From: Mumia sp. zg.B17
GTDB lineage: Bacteria > Actinomycetota > Actinomycetes > Propionibacteriales > Nocardioidaceae
Assembly: GCF_019550915.1 (NCBI RefSeq)
Contig: NZ_JAHWCI010000006.1
Location: forward strand, 310,001 to 374,000
Length of the DNA stretch: 64,000 nt
Direction: 5' to 3'
Position numbers and translations under genes: made by a program. Positions 8,889-17,291 of the stretch are shown piece after piece. A model generated the notes under the pieces. The model was not told the DNA's origin and did no database searches. It saw only the letters and a list, made by a program, of their open reading frames with translations. Numbering within the stretch: position 1 is the first letter of the stretch; every line of letters starts with the position of its first letter.

Positions 8889-9922
8889 CGCGCGTTCTCC
8901 GCCCTCTTGCGAACCCAGTTGTTGATCAGGCAGGCCCCCAGGAGCATCACGCCGAGGACTGCCTTGAGCCAGTTGCTGTCCCACCCCGAGTACGGGATGC
9001 CCTGGTTCACCATCCCGTAGATCAGCGCGCCGAGGGCGGCGCCGATCGCCGAGCCGTACCCGCCGGTCAGCAGACACCCGCCGACGACCGCGCAGATGAT
9101 GTAGATGAACTCCTGGCCGATGCCGGTGTTGCTCTGGACCGTCGAGGTACGGAACAGCACGAGCATCCCGACCAGCCACCCTGCGAAGGCCGTGGTCATG
9201 AAGAGACCGATCTTGGTCCGGAAGACGGGCACGCCGACCTGTCGCGAGGCGGTCTGCGCACCGCCCACGGCAAAGATCCAGTTGCCCGCGCGGGTCCTCA
9301 TCAGCACCCACGAGGCGATGATCGTGACGGCGATCCACCAGAAGACCGAGACGTGGATGGTGGCGCCGCCGACAGTGACGGTCGATCCGAAGATCTTGTG
9401 AGGCTGGTCGTAGAAGGGGACGTTGGACATCCCCTGGATGGCGACCTGGCCGATGATGAGCTTGACGAGGGCGAGGTCGATGCCCTGGAGCACGAAGAAC
9501 GTGCCGAGCGTGACGATGAAGCTCGGCAGGCCCGTCTTCATCACCATGAAGCCGTTGAGCGCGCCGACCGCGAGCGCGAGGGCCAACGCGACCAGGATCG
9601 CGACCCAGATGTTGAGGCCCCAGTGCGTGGTGAGAACCCCGACCGTCAGTCCGGTGAAGCCGGTCATGACGCCGGCGGAGAGGTCGAACTCGCCGCCGAT
9701 CATGAGCAGCGCGACGGCTACCGCCATGATCCCGATCGTCGAGGAGGTCTGGAGCCACGTGCTGGCCCCGGCGGGAGTGGCGAACGTCTCCGTGGTGAGG
9801 GCGAAGAAGAGGAACACCGCGAGCGCGGCGATCAGTGCGCCGATCTCCGGGCGCTTGAGGAGTCGCGCGACCGGTCCCGTCGCTGCGACCCGCTCGTCTG
9901 GTTGTGCGGTAGCCGTTGCCAT
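8885..9922 (-). CDS. Sugar/inositol ABC importer, permease subunit (RbsC type)
   Basis: 345 residues with 8-10 hydrophobic segments. [17 protein letters not shown] near residue 80 and [20 protein letters not shown] near residue 125 are the characteristic motifs of the branched-chain/ribose permease family (BPD_transp_2). One permease gene implies a homodimer in the membrane. An AGGAGAA ribosome site lies about 9 bases upstream of the ATG at 9922. The 71-base gap from the binding-protein gene contains a strong hairpin, the only real gap within the operon. Confidence 0.85.
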   Translation of the reverse strand: MATATAQPDERVAATGPVARLLKRPEIGALIAALAVFLFFALTTETFATPAGASTWLQTSSTIGIMAVAVALLMIGGEFDLSAGVMTGFTGLTVGVLTTHWGLNIWVAILVALALALAVGALNGFMVMKTGLPSFIVTLGTFFVLQGIDLALVKLIIGQVAIQGMSNVPFYDQPHKIFGSTVTVGGATIHVSVFWWIAVTIIASWVLMRTRAGNWIFAVGGAQTASRQVGVPVFRTKIGLFMTTAFAGWLVGMLVLFRTSTVQSNTGIGQEFIYIICAVVGGCLLTGGYGSAIGAALGALIYGMVNQGIPYSGWDSNWLKAVLGVMLLGACLINNWVRKRAENAR

Positions 9923-9955
9923 CGTCGTTCTCCTGTCACGGTGGCTGAGAGGGGT

Positions 9956-9985
9956 GGTGGGGCCTCGTTTTCACGAGGCCCCACC
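9956..9985 (-). terminator. Hairpin between binding-protein and permease genes
   Basis: A perfect 13-bp stem (9956-9968 with 9973-9985) closes a 4-base TTTC loop. There is no U-run after it on the minus strand. In ABC import operons such a stem after the binding-protein gene commonly stabilises the upstream mRNA or partly terminates, giving excess binding protein over permease. That role is inference here. Confidence 0.7.
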
Positions 9986-9993
9986 AGGCGTTG

Positions 9994-10953
9994 TCAGCGC
10001 GTGCCGTTCTTCGCGAACTGGAGCACGTCGTCGGCATTCTCCTGCGTGACGAACGCAGGTCCCGAGTTGACCGGCTGGCCACCACCGAGGTCGTTGCCGT
10101 TGAGGTCCTTGAGGTACAGGGTGGTCACCCCGAGGTAGCCCTGGACGTACGGCTGCTGGTCGACGGCGAAGAGGATCTTGCCGTCCTGGATGTTGGTGAT
10201 GACGTCCTCGGACAGGTCGAACGTCGCGACCTTCGCGCCACTGCCTGACTGCTCGACCGCTGCGACCGCGTCGATCGCGTACTGCCCACCGAGGGTCAGC
10301 ACACCGTCGACGGCGGAGTCCGCCTGGAGCTTGGAGGTGATGCTCGCCTGGACGGCCGCGTCGTCGGTGCCGTCGACCTGGAGGTTCTCGACCTTGCCGC
10401 CGAGCGTCTCGTTGACGGCCTTGCACCGCTCCTCGAGACCGACGTTGCCGGCCTCCTGGATCACGCACACGACGTTCTTGAGGCCCTCGGACTTGAGCCG
10501 CTCCCCCACGGCCTTGCCGGCGATGGCCTCGCTCTGACCGATGTGGGTGATCGCGCCGAACTCCTGGAACCGGTCGACGCCGGAGTTGATCGTGACGACC
10601 GGGATACCGGCGCTGACGGCTCCCTTGATGGCCGTCTCCAGGCCGTCGGGGTTGGCCATGGAGACGACGATGCCGTCGACCTTGTCGGCGACCGCGCCGT
10701 CGATCTTCTGCGCCTGGCCGGCCGGGTCGGGATCGCTCTCGTAGCGGACGGTGACTCCGTAGTCGTCCGCGGCCTGCTCGCCCCCGGACTTCACCCGGTC
10801 CCAGAAAGCGTCGCCCGAGCTGGAGTGCGTGATGACGGCGTAGGTGAAGTCCTTCTTGTTGTCTGACGCGCCGTCGTCCTGGCCCGTACCGCTGCACGCG
10901 GTCAGCGTCAGCGCTGACGCCGCGACGACTCCGAGGAGCCTGAGTTTGTTCAT
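9994..10953 (-). CDS. Sugar/inositol ABC importer, substrate-binding lipoprotein
   Basis: 319 residues. A lipoprotein signal peptide ends in LTLTACSG (lipobox Cys near residue 20), so the protein is anchored outside the membrane. The rest is a type I periplasmic-binding fold of the sugar group (Peripla_BP_4): FTYAVITHSSSGDAFWDRV at the start, then GIVVSMANPDGLETAI and GIPVVTINSGVD. The start ATG overlaps the iolD stop by 4 bases and AAGGAGAT precedes it inside iolD. Position among iol genes makes an inositol isomer the likely ligand; ligand residues cannot be assigned by eye. Confidence 0.85.
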   Translation of the reverse strand: MNKLRLLGVVAASALTLTACSGTGQDDGASDNKKDFTYAVITHSSSGDAFWDRVKSGGEQAADDYGVTVRYESDPDPAGQAQKIDGAVADKVDGIVVSMANPDGLETAIKGAVSAGIPVVTINSGVDRFQEFGAITHIGQSEAIAGKAVGERLKSEGLKNVVCVIQEAGNVGLEERCKAVNETLGGKVENLQVDGTDDAAVQASITSKLQADSAVDGVLTLGGQYAIDAVAAVEQSGSGAKVATFDLSEDVITNIQDGKILFAVDQQPYVQGYLGVTTLYLKDLNGNDLGGGQPVNSGPAFVTQENADDVLQFAKNGTR

Positions 10954-12872
10954 GACTGGCGATCTCCTTGCTGTTCTGTGATGGTCCCGAGATGGTGGCG
11001 CTGGGCCGCCTTGTGCTGCTCGTACGTGGTTCGGGCGGCCCGGGTCGTGTCGAGGGTCGACACCTCCGAGACGGGGACGTCCCACCAGGCCGGACTGTCC
11101 GGCGCCGGGACGAGCGGATCGGTCTCGACGTGGATCACGGTCGTACGCTCCGACGCCTTCGCGCTGCGCAGCGCCGCCCTGAGGTCGTCGAGGCCCTTGG
11201 CCACGATCACGTCGGCCCCCAGCGACGCGGCGTTGGCGGCCAGGTCGACCGGAAGACGCTCGCCGTCGAGGCCGGTAGGCGTCCGATAGCGGTACCGCGT
11301 GCCGAAGCGCTGCGAGCCGAGCGACTCCGACAGCGCACCGATCGAGGCGAAGCCGTGGTTCTGTACGAGCACGACGATGATCTTGACATCCTCCGCGACC
11401 GCAGTGACCAGCTCGGTCCCCATCATGAGGTACGAGCCGTCCCCGACCATCACCACCACGTCGCGCGGATCACCGGTGTCGTCGGCCGCCAGCTTCACCC
11501 CGAGACCGCCCGCGATCTCGTATCCCATGCACGAGAAGCCGTACTCCACGTGGTAGCCCTTGCGGTCGCGCGTACGCCACAGCTTGTGGAGGTCACCCGG
11601 CATGGACCCCGCCGCGCACACCACCACGTCGCGCGGGTCGGTGCCGTCGTTGACAGCGCCGATCACGGCCGACTGCGCGAGCAACGGCTCGTTCTCGACC
11701 GCGTACGCCGCCTGGACGACGGCATCCCACGCGCGGGCGCGCTCCGTCGCCTCGCTGGTGTGCTCCGCCGGCGCCCGCCACCCCTCCAGCGCGACCCCGA
11801 GCGCCTCCAGACCGGCGCGGGCATCGGCGACGAGCGCGAGCCCGGACTGCTTGTGAGCGTCGACGCTCGCCACGTTGAGGTTCACGAAGCGCACCTCGGG
11901 ACGCGCGAACACCGTCCGGGAGGCCGTGGTGAAGTCGCTCCACCGGGTGCCGACCCCGATGACGACGTCGGCCTCGTTGGCGAGAGCGTCGGCGGCATCG
12001 CTCCCGGTCGCACCGATCGCCCCGACGGCCTGCGGGTGGTCGTACGGCAGGGACCCCTTGCCCGCCTGGGTCTCGGCGACCGGGATGCCGGTGGCCTCCG
12101 CGAAGTGGCGGAGCGCACCGTCGGCACCGGAGTAGATGACGCCGCCGCCGGCGACGAGCAGCGGTCGCCGCGCCGACCGGACGAGGGCGGCGGCCCGCTC
12201 GACGGCCGCGGCCTCCGGCACCGGCCGGGCGACATGCCACACCCGCCGGTCGAACAGCGCCTCGGGCCAGTCGTACGCCTCGGCCTGGACGTCCTGGGGC
12301 AGGCAGAGCGTGACCGCTCCGGTGTCGGCGGGGTCGGTGAGGACCCGCATCGCGGCCAGCAGCGCGGACGGGAGCTGCTCGGGGCGCTCGATGCGGTCCC
12401 AGTAGCGCGAGACCGGGCGGAGTGCGTCGTTGACCGACGCCGTCATGCTGGCCGGGTCCTCGAGCTCCTGGAGGACAGGGTTGGCGACCCGGGTCGCGAA
12501 CACGTCGCCCGGGAGCAGCAGCACCGGCAGTCGGTTGATCGTGGCGAGCGCCGCACCGGTGACCATGTTCGTCGAGCCCGGCCCGACCGACGCCGTCACC
12601 GCGAACGCGGCCAGCCGGTCGCGCTGGCGGGCGTAGGCGACGCTCGCGTGGACCATCGCCTGCTCGTTGCGGCCCTGGAGGTAGCGCAACCGTCCCGGGT
12701 CGTCCGACAGCTCCCGCTCGAGCAGAGCCTCCCCGATGCCGGCGACGTTGCCGTGCCCGAAGATGCCCCAGCACCCTGCGAAGAAGGCGTTCTCGGCACC
12801 GTCGCGTTCGACGTGCTGCACCTCCAGGAAACGGACGACGGCCTGGGCGACGGTCAGTCGGGTCGTGGTCAT
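10950..12872 (-). CDS. iolD: 3D-(3,5/4)-trihydroxycyclohexane-1,2-dione hydrolase
   Basis: 640 residues, the usual length for IolD, a thiamine-diphosphate enzyme that opens the inositol-derived ring to 5-deoxy-glucuronate. The N-terminal pyrimidine-binding domain contains GCWGIFGHGNVAGIGEALLE; the C-terminal diphosphate-binding motif begins GDGSYLMMGTE and continues to QNHGFASIG. The ATG at 12872 gives an ATGA overlap with iolB, as at the neighbouring junctions; an in-frame ATG 16 codons upstream lies inside iolB. The gene sits between iolB and the importer genes. Confidence 0.92.
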   Translation of the reverse strand: MTTTRLTVAQAVVRFLEVQHVERDGAENAFFAGCWGIFGHGNVAGIGEALLERELSDDPGRLRYLQGRNEQAMVHASVAYARQRDRLAAFAVTASVGPGSTNMVTGAALATINRLPVLLLPGDVFATRVANPVLQELEDPASMTASVNDALRPVSRYWDRIERPEQLPSALLAAMRVLTDPADTGAVTLCLPQDVQAEAYDWPEALFDRRVWHVARPVPEAAAVERAAALVRSARRPLLVAGGGVIYSGADGALRHFAEATGIPVAETQAGKGSLPYDHPQAVGAIGATGSDAADALANEADVVIGVGTRWSDFTTASRTVFARPEVRFVNLNVASVDAHKQSGLALVADARAGLEALGVALEGWRAPAEHTSEATERARAWDAVVQAAYAVENEPLLAQSAVIGAVNDGTDPRDVVVCAAGSMPGDLHKLWRTRDRKGYHVEYGFSCMGYEIAGGLGVKLAADDTGDPRDVVVMVGDGSYLMMGTELVTAVAEDVKIIVVLVQNHGFASIGALSESLGSQRFGTRYRYRTPTGLDGERLPVDLAANAASLGADVIVAKGLDDLRAALRSAKASERTTVIHVETDPLVPAPDSPAWWDVPVSEVSTLDTTRAARTTYEQHKAAQRHHLGTITEQQGDRQS

Positions 12873-13729
12873 CGGGGTCCTCCCATCGGGAGCCGGGGAT
12901 CGACCGGCTGCGTCGTCCACGTGTCGCGCACCCAGGCGTGCTGGGGATCATCGCTGATGAGCCACGCCCGCTCGTGACCGGGGCCCGCCATCACGTTGAG
13001 GTAGTAGAGGTCGTAGCCGGGTGCCGCCATCGACGGGCCGTGCCAGCCGTACGGGATGAGGACCGCGTCGCCCGAGCGCACCTCGGCGAGGACGTCGATG
13101 TCCGCACCGTCGTGCCCGTACACGCGCTGGTAGCCGAAACCCGCCCCGTGCGGGCCGTCGGCGACCTCGAAGTAGTAGATCTCTTCCAGCGCACTCTCAC
13201 CGTCCCCGTCCTCGTCGTGCTTGTGCGGCGGGTAGGACGACCAGTTGCCTCCTGGAGTGAGCACCTCGCACACGATCAGCCTGTCGGCCTCGAAGGTGCC
13301 CGGCAGGCAGAGGTTGTGGACCTGTCGGCTGGCGTGGCCCGCGCCGCGCAGCTCGAGGGGCACGTCGACCGCCGGTTGGTGCCGGAACGCGAGAGTACGG
13401 TCGCACCGCGCCGAGGCCAGCGCGAACCGGCCGCCCTCCTCGCTCACGACCTCGAAGTCCGCCCCCCGAGGCACGTACACGAAGTCGCTCGGTCCGGTGA
13501 AGACGTCGGGCCGTCCGGCGACGACGTGCACCTGGTCCCCGCAACGGACCCGGCAGGAGCCCGACAGCGACAGCACGAGGACCTCGGTGTCGTCGGTGGC
13601 GGCGCCGTACGACTCGCCTGCGGCCAGCCGCAGCACCCGCAGCCCGCTGAACTCCCACCCCGCCACCTCCGGCGTGACCTCGAGGGCGGTCGAGCCTTCG
13701 GCAGCGCTGTGCAGCACATGACGGCTCAT
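12869..13729 (-). CDS. iolB: 5-Deoxy-glucuronate isomerase
   Basis: 286 residues of the double-cupin IolB family. The second cupin contains the metal-binding set PPHKHDED, then LEEIYYFEV, and the later His in PYGWHGPSMA. The conserved ending YYLNVMAGP followed by AWLISDDPQHAWVRDTW is typical. It converts 5-deoxy-D-glucuronate to 2-deoxy-5-keto-D-gluconate, the substrate of IolC. It overlaps iolD and the aldolase gene by 4 bases each. Confidence 0.92.
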   Translation of the reverse strand: MSRHVLHSAAEGSTALEVTPEVAGWEFSGLRVLRLAAGESYGAATDDTEVLVLSLSGSCRVRCGDQVHVVAGRPDVFTGPSDFVYVPRGADFEVVSEEGGRFALASARCDRTLAFRHQPAVDVPLELRGAGHASRQVHNLCLPGTFEADRLIVCEVLTPGGNWSSYPPHKHDEDGDGESALEEIYYFEVADGPHGAGFGYQRVYGHDGADIDVLAEVRSGDAVLIPYGWHGPSMAAPGYDLYYLNVMAGPGHERAWLISDDPQHAWVRDTWTTQPVDPRLPMGGPR

Positions 13730-14622
13730 CGGGCGATCATCTCCACCGTCGCGTCCACGGCGGCCTCCACGTCGCCGTCGGGGGGATAGAGGAGCGAGCG
13801 ACCCACGACCATCCCGCGCACCTGCGGGCTGGTCAGAGCCTTGGACCAGGCTGCGAACTGAGCCCCCTGGTCGGCCGACACCTCGCCGCCGAGGAGCACC
13901 ACCGGCAGCGTGGTCGCGGCGAGGACCGACTCCATGTCGTCGACGACCGGGAGCTTCAGCCACGTCCGCGCGGAGGTCCCGCCGAGACCCGCGGCGACCG
14001 AGGCCGCGCGCACCACAGCCTCGGTCGTGAGGTCGTTGCGGACCCGGCCCCGGTCGTCTCGGTGGGAGATGAACGGCTCGACCATCGCCGCGAGCCCGTG
14101 GGCGGCGAGGTCGTCGACCGCACGTGCGCAGGCTTCCATCGTCCGCACGGTAGCGGGGTCCGTCGGGTCGATGCGCAGCAGCATCTTGCCACCCTGGAGA
14201 CCTGCCCGGTCGATCGCCGCAGCCTCGTACCCGGTGAAGCGGTCGTCGATCTCGAAGCTCGTGCCGGCGAGACCGCCGCGGTTCATCGACCCGAGCACCA
14301 CCTTGCCCTCGAGAGCGCCCAGGAGGAGCAGGTCGTCGACGAGGTCGGCGGTGCCGAGGAATCCGTCCACACCAGGACGGTCGAGCGCCCTCACGATCCG
14401 GTCCAGCAGGCGGGCCCGGTCCCCCATGGCCAGCGGCTCGTCTCCGGCGCGCAGTGCACCGCGGGCAGGGTGGTCGGCAGCGACGAGCAGGAGCCGCCCG
14501 GTCTGGCCGGTCAAGCCCTCCGGTCGCCTCCGGCCGCGGGCGAGCCGCGCGATCCGGTCGGGGTCGCGGACCCGCGCGTCGACGAGGTCGGCGACGGTGG
14601 CGTCGGTCACGCGCGCGATCAC
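13726..14622 (-). CDS. (Beta/alpha)8 aldolase-like protein of iol clusters, probable 2-deoxy-5-keto-gluconate-6-phosphate aldolase
   Basis: 298 residues from a GTG overlapping the iolC stop (GTGA). Features of the DeoC/LacD class I aldolase fold are visible: LLLVAADHPARG near the start, FLGTADLVDDLL, GGKMLLRIDPTD, AMVEPFIS, and a candidate Schiff-base Lys in RTWLKLPVV near residue 222. A protein of this kind also lies beside iolC in the Corynebacterium glutamicum inositol cluster (the 'Cgl0159 family', from memory). No classical iolJ is seen in the operon, so this is the natural candidate for cleaving the IolC product into DHAP and malonate semialdehyde. The fold is clear; the reaction is inferred. 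Confidence 0.75.
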   Translation of the reverse strand: MIARVTDATVADLVDARVRDPDRIARLARGRRRPEGLTGQTGRLLLVAADHPARGALRAGDEPLAMGDRARLLDRIVRALDRPGVDGFLGTADLVDDLLLLGALEGKVVLGSMNRGGLAGTSFEIDDRFTGYEAAAIDRAGLQGGKMLLRIDPTDPATVRTMEACARAVDDLAAHGLAAMVEPFISHRDDRGRVRNDLTTEAVVRAASVAAGLGGTSARTWLKLPVVDDMESVLAATTLPVVLLGGEVSADQGAQFAAWSKALTSPQVRGMVVGRSLLYPPDGDVEAAVDATVEMIAR

Positions 14623-15563
14623 GCGGCTCGTCCGAGCATCGTCGTCACCTGGTCGACGTCCGGCATCGCATCGGCACACGCGAGCTGACCGGCGACGTAC
14701 GCGCCGGCGGCGTTGGCGAACTCCAGCGTCCGGCGCAGGTCCCAGCCCGCCAGCAACCCGTGGCAGAGGGCGCCACCGAAGGCGTCACCGGCCCCCAGTC
14801 CGTTGACGACGTCCACGGCGACCGGCGGCACCACCACGTGCTCGCGCCGGTCCGACCCGAGCACGCCGGCCGGGCCCTGCTTGACGACGGCCAGGTCCAC
14901 CCCGGCGTCGCGCAGAGCCTTCGCCGCGGACTCGGGGTCGGACTCGCCGACCGCGACCTGACACTCCTCGCGGTTGCCGACGGCCACCGTGACGTACGGC
15001 AGCGCTCGCGCCACCTGCGCGGTCGCCTCCGCGGCCGACGACCAGAACATCGACCGGTAGTCCAGGTCGAGGACGGTGACGCCGCGCCTGCCTCGTGCCT
15101 CGAGCGCGGCCAGGGTCGCTTCCCGGCTCGGCTCCTCGGCGAGACCGGTGCCGGTGACCCAGAAGACATCAGCCGCACGCACCGCGTCCAGGTCGAGCTC
15201 GTCGGCGCGGATCTGCAGGTCGGGCGCGGTGGGGAGGCGGTAGAAGTAGAGCGGGAAGTCGTCCGGCGGGAAGATCTCGCAGAACGTGACCGGGGTCTGC
15301 AGGCCCGCCACGGCCGTCACGAACCGGTCGTCGACGCCGAAGCCGTCGAGCGCGCGGTGGACGAACCGGCCGAAGGGGTCCTCGCCGGTGCGGGTGATCA
15401 CCGCCGCCCGGCGCCCGAGCCGGGATGCAGCGACGGCGACGTTGGTCGGGCTTCCGCCGAGGAACTTGGCGAACGACGTCACCTCGTCGAGACCGACCCC
15501 GATCTGCTCCGGATAGACGTCGACACCGACCCGGCCCATCGTGAGCACCTCGAAGCCGGTCAC
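14619..15563 (-). CDS. iolC: 5-Dehydro-2-deoxygluconokinase (PfkB family)
   Basis: 314 residues. The ribokinase-like fold shows the N-terminal MGRVGVDVYPEQIGV and FLGGSPTNVAVAASRLG signatures that separate IolC from other PfkB kinases. The C-terminal ATP/anion-hole motif is VNGLGAGDAFGGA, whose Asp is the catalytic base. It phosphorylates 2-deoxy-5-keto-D-gluconate at C6. GTG start with a GTGA overlap to iolE. Confidence 0.92.
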   Translation of the reverse strand: MTGFEVLTMGRVGVDVYPEQIGVGLDEVTSFAKFLGGSPTNVAVAASRLGRRAAVITRTGEDPFGRFVHRALDGFGVDDRFVTAVAGLQTPVTFCEIFPPDDFPLYFYRLPTAPDLQIRADELDLDAVRAADVFWVTGTGLAEEPSREATLAALEARGRRGVTVLDLDYRSMFWSSAAEATAQVARALPYVTVAVGNREECQVAVGESDPESAAKALRDAGVDLAVVKQGPAGVLGSDRREHVVVPPVAVDVVNGLGAGDAFGGALCHGLLAGWDLRRTLEFANAAGAYVAGQLACADAMPDVDQVTTMLGRAA

Positions 15564-16429
15564 GAGGCGAGCCCTTCGAGGTAGGCAAGGCTCGTGCGCA
15601 CGTCCTCGAGGGGTCCGTCCCCCGTCGGGTCACCGTCGAGCATCACGTCCTGCTCGAGGACGTACCAGCCGTCGTAGCCGCGCTCCTCGAGCGTGGTGAC
15701 GAGCCCGACGACGTCGACGTCGCCGCGACCGAGCGGGCGGAAGAGACCACCGCGGACGGCCTCGCTGAAGGAGACGGAGCCTTCGTGGACCTCGGTCGCG
15801 AGCCGCGCGTCGACGTCCTTGAGGTGCACGTGCCTCACCCGCTCGGCGTGCACCTTGGCCAGCGGCAGCGGGTCGACACCGGCCGCCATCAGGTGACCGG
15901 TGTCGAGGCACAGCGCCACCCGTGACCGGGCCATGACCGTCCCCACGTCCTCAGCCCTCTCGACCACCGTGCCCACGTGGGGGTGGAGCGCGAGGCTCAG
16001 ACCGCGCGCCCGGACACGGTCGTCGAGAACATCGAGGTTCACGCAGAGCGTGCGCCACTGCTCGTCGGTCAGCTCCGGGCGCGCGTCGTACCCGGTCACG
16101 CCCGTGGCGGCGGCAAGGACGACGACCATCGCGCCGGCAGCGACGCAGGCGTCGGCGAAGGCGTCGAGCTCGGGCGCCGGGTCGTGACCGGCGTCGTGGA
16201 GCACCACCGGAAGGAATCCGCCGACCGCCGTCAGCCCGTGCTCACCCAGCGTCCGTGCCCTGGTCGCCGGCTCCCGTGGCAGCCAGCCCTCGGGGCCGAA
16301 CTCGGTCGCCGTCAGGCCCAGCCGGCTCATCTCCTCGAGCACCCGCTCCACCGGCAGCTGGAACCCCCACCCGTCGACCTCGCTCACACCCCACGAGATC
16401 GGGGCACCCGCGATGCGGCCACGCTCCAT
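15560..16429 (-). CDS. iolE: 2-Keto-myo-inositol dehydratase
   Basis: 289 residues, first gene of the operon. A TIM-barrel of the xylose isomerase-like superfamily with the IolE start GAPISWGVSEVDGWG, and metal-ligand motifs in LALHPHVGTVVE, ALCLDTGHLMAAG, HVHLKDVD and WYVLEQDVML. It removes water from 2-keto-myo-inositol to give 3D-(3,5/4)-trihydroxycyclohexane-1,2-dione. The ATG at 16429 has GGAGG about 10 bases upstream; an in-frame GTG two codons earlier sits too close to that site. Confidence 0.92.
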   Translation of the reverse strand: MERGRIAGAPISWGVSEVDGWGFQLPVERVLEEMSRLGLTATEFGPEGWLPREPATRARTLGEHGLTAVGGFLPVVLHDAGHDPAPELDAFADACVAAGAMVVVLAAATGVTGYDARPELTDEQWRTLCVNLDVLDDRVRARGLSLALHPHVGTVVERAEDVGTVMARSRVALCLDTGHLMAAGVDPLPLAKVHAERVRHVHLKDVDARLATEVHEGSVSFSEAVRGGLFRPLGRGDVDVVGLVTTLEERGYDGWYVLEQDVMLDGDPTGDGPLEDVRTSLAYLEGLAS

Positions 16430-16467
16430 CGTCACCCGCCTCCGTCGATGCTTCACCTGATCCGTCA

Positions 16468-16511
16468 GTGTGACGTGGAGCACAATCGACTGTCAACGAT
16501 TTGTCCGGACA
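16468..16511 (-). promoter_or_regulatory. Promoter of the inositol operon with overlapping inverted repeats
   Basis: On the minus strand a perfect -35 TTGACA (16496-16491) stands 18 bases before a weaker -10 CACACT (16472-16467). On the plus strand an imperfect inverted repeat, ACAATCG (16482-16488) and CGATTTGT (16497-16504), embraces the -35. A second perfect palindrome, TGTCCGGACA, lies at 16502-16511. These are the best operator candidates for the divergent GntR-type regulator. The promoter is a reading of the sequence and the regulator pairing is inference. Confidence 0.55.
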
Positions 16512-16538
16512 TATAGACCTAGTGGCCGCACCCGCCCC

Positions 16539-16544
16539 TATAGT
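16539..16544 (+). promoter_or_regulatory. -10 element of the regulator gene, leaderless layout
   Basis: TATAGT lies six bases before the ATG at 16551, so transcription should begin at or next to the A of the start codon. No ribosome site is present upstream, which agrees with a leaderless mRNA. No convincing -35 is seen. Confidence 0.6.
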
Positions 16545-16550
16545 GCTCGC

Positions 16551-17291
16551 ATGGGTGCGCGGCCGGAGATCTCGCTGGACCGCTCGAGCCCGGTCCCTCT
16601 TTACTTCCAGATGGCCGAGCAGCTCGAGGGCGCGATCGTCAGCGGCACGCTCGCACCCGGTGACAAGCTGGACAACGAGCTCGTCCTCGCCGACCGGCTC
16701 GGACTCTCGCGCCCCACGGTCCGCCAGGCGATCCAGGTGCTCGTCGACAAGGGCATGCTCGTCCGCAAGCGAGGCGTCGGGACGCAGGTGGTGCACGGCA
16801 AGGTCAGCCGTTCGGTCGAGCTCACCAGCCTGCACGACGACCTGACCGCGGCCGGGCAGGCCCCCCGTACGGAGGTGCTGAGCCTCGCTCGCCTCGAGGC
16901 GAGCGAGGAGAGTGCGCGCGCGCTCCAGCTGGAGCCGGGCAGCCCGGTCTGGTCGCTCGAGCGGGTCCGCTACATCGGCGACGAGCCACTCGCGCTCATG
17001 CAGAACCTGCTCCCCGCCTCGCTGCTCGACCTCGCCGCGGTCGACCTGGCCGACAACGGCCTGTACGCGGCACTGCGCCGCGCCGGGATCTGGATGCGGG
17101 TCGCCAAGCAACGGATCGGCGCCCGTCGCGCCGACGCGCGGGAGTCGCGGCTCCTCGGCGAGCGCAGGGGGGCGCCCCTCCTCACGATGCAGCGCACGGC
17201 GTACGACGACGCCGGGCGTGCGGTCGAGTACGGCGAGCACGCCTACCGCCCCGACCTCTATGCGTTCGAGCTCACCCTCGTCGACCGCTGA
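16551..17291 (+). CDS. GntR-family regulator with UTRA ligand domain, probable inositol operon repressor
   Basis: 246 residues. An N-terminal winged helix-turn-helix of GntR type includes PLYFQMAEQLEGAIVSG, DNELVLADRLGLSRPTVRQA and the wing RKRGVGTQVV. A HutC-type UTRA ligand-binding domain fills residues 80-246, with VWSLERVRYIGDEPLALMQN and the ending YRPDLYAFELTL. It is divergent from iolE across 121 bases containing inverted repeats. The simplest reading is a repressor released by an inositol-pathway metabolite. The gene tail overlaps the convergent ROK kinase gene by 20 bases. Confidence 0.85.
   Translation: MGARPEISLDRSSPVPLYFQMAEQLEGAIVSGTLAPGDKLDNELVLADRLGLSRPTVRQAIQVLVDKGMLVRKRGVGTQVVHGKVSRSVELTSLHDDLTAAGQAPRTEVLSLARLEASEESARALQLEPGSPVWSLERVRYIGDEPLALMQNLLPASLLDLAAVDLADNGLYAALRRAGIWMRVAKQRIGARRADARESRLLGERRGAPLLTMQRTAYDDAGRAVEYGEHAYRPDLYAFELTLVDR

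Noticed and set aside
3970-17291. Mobile element carrying the inositol genes
   Set aside because: No integrase, transposase, flanking repeats or tRNA were found, and base composition looks like the surroundings; horizontal gain remains possible but unsupported.
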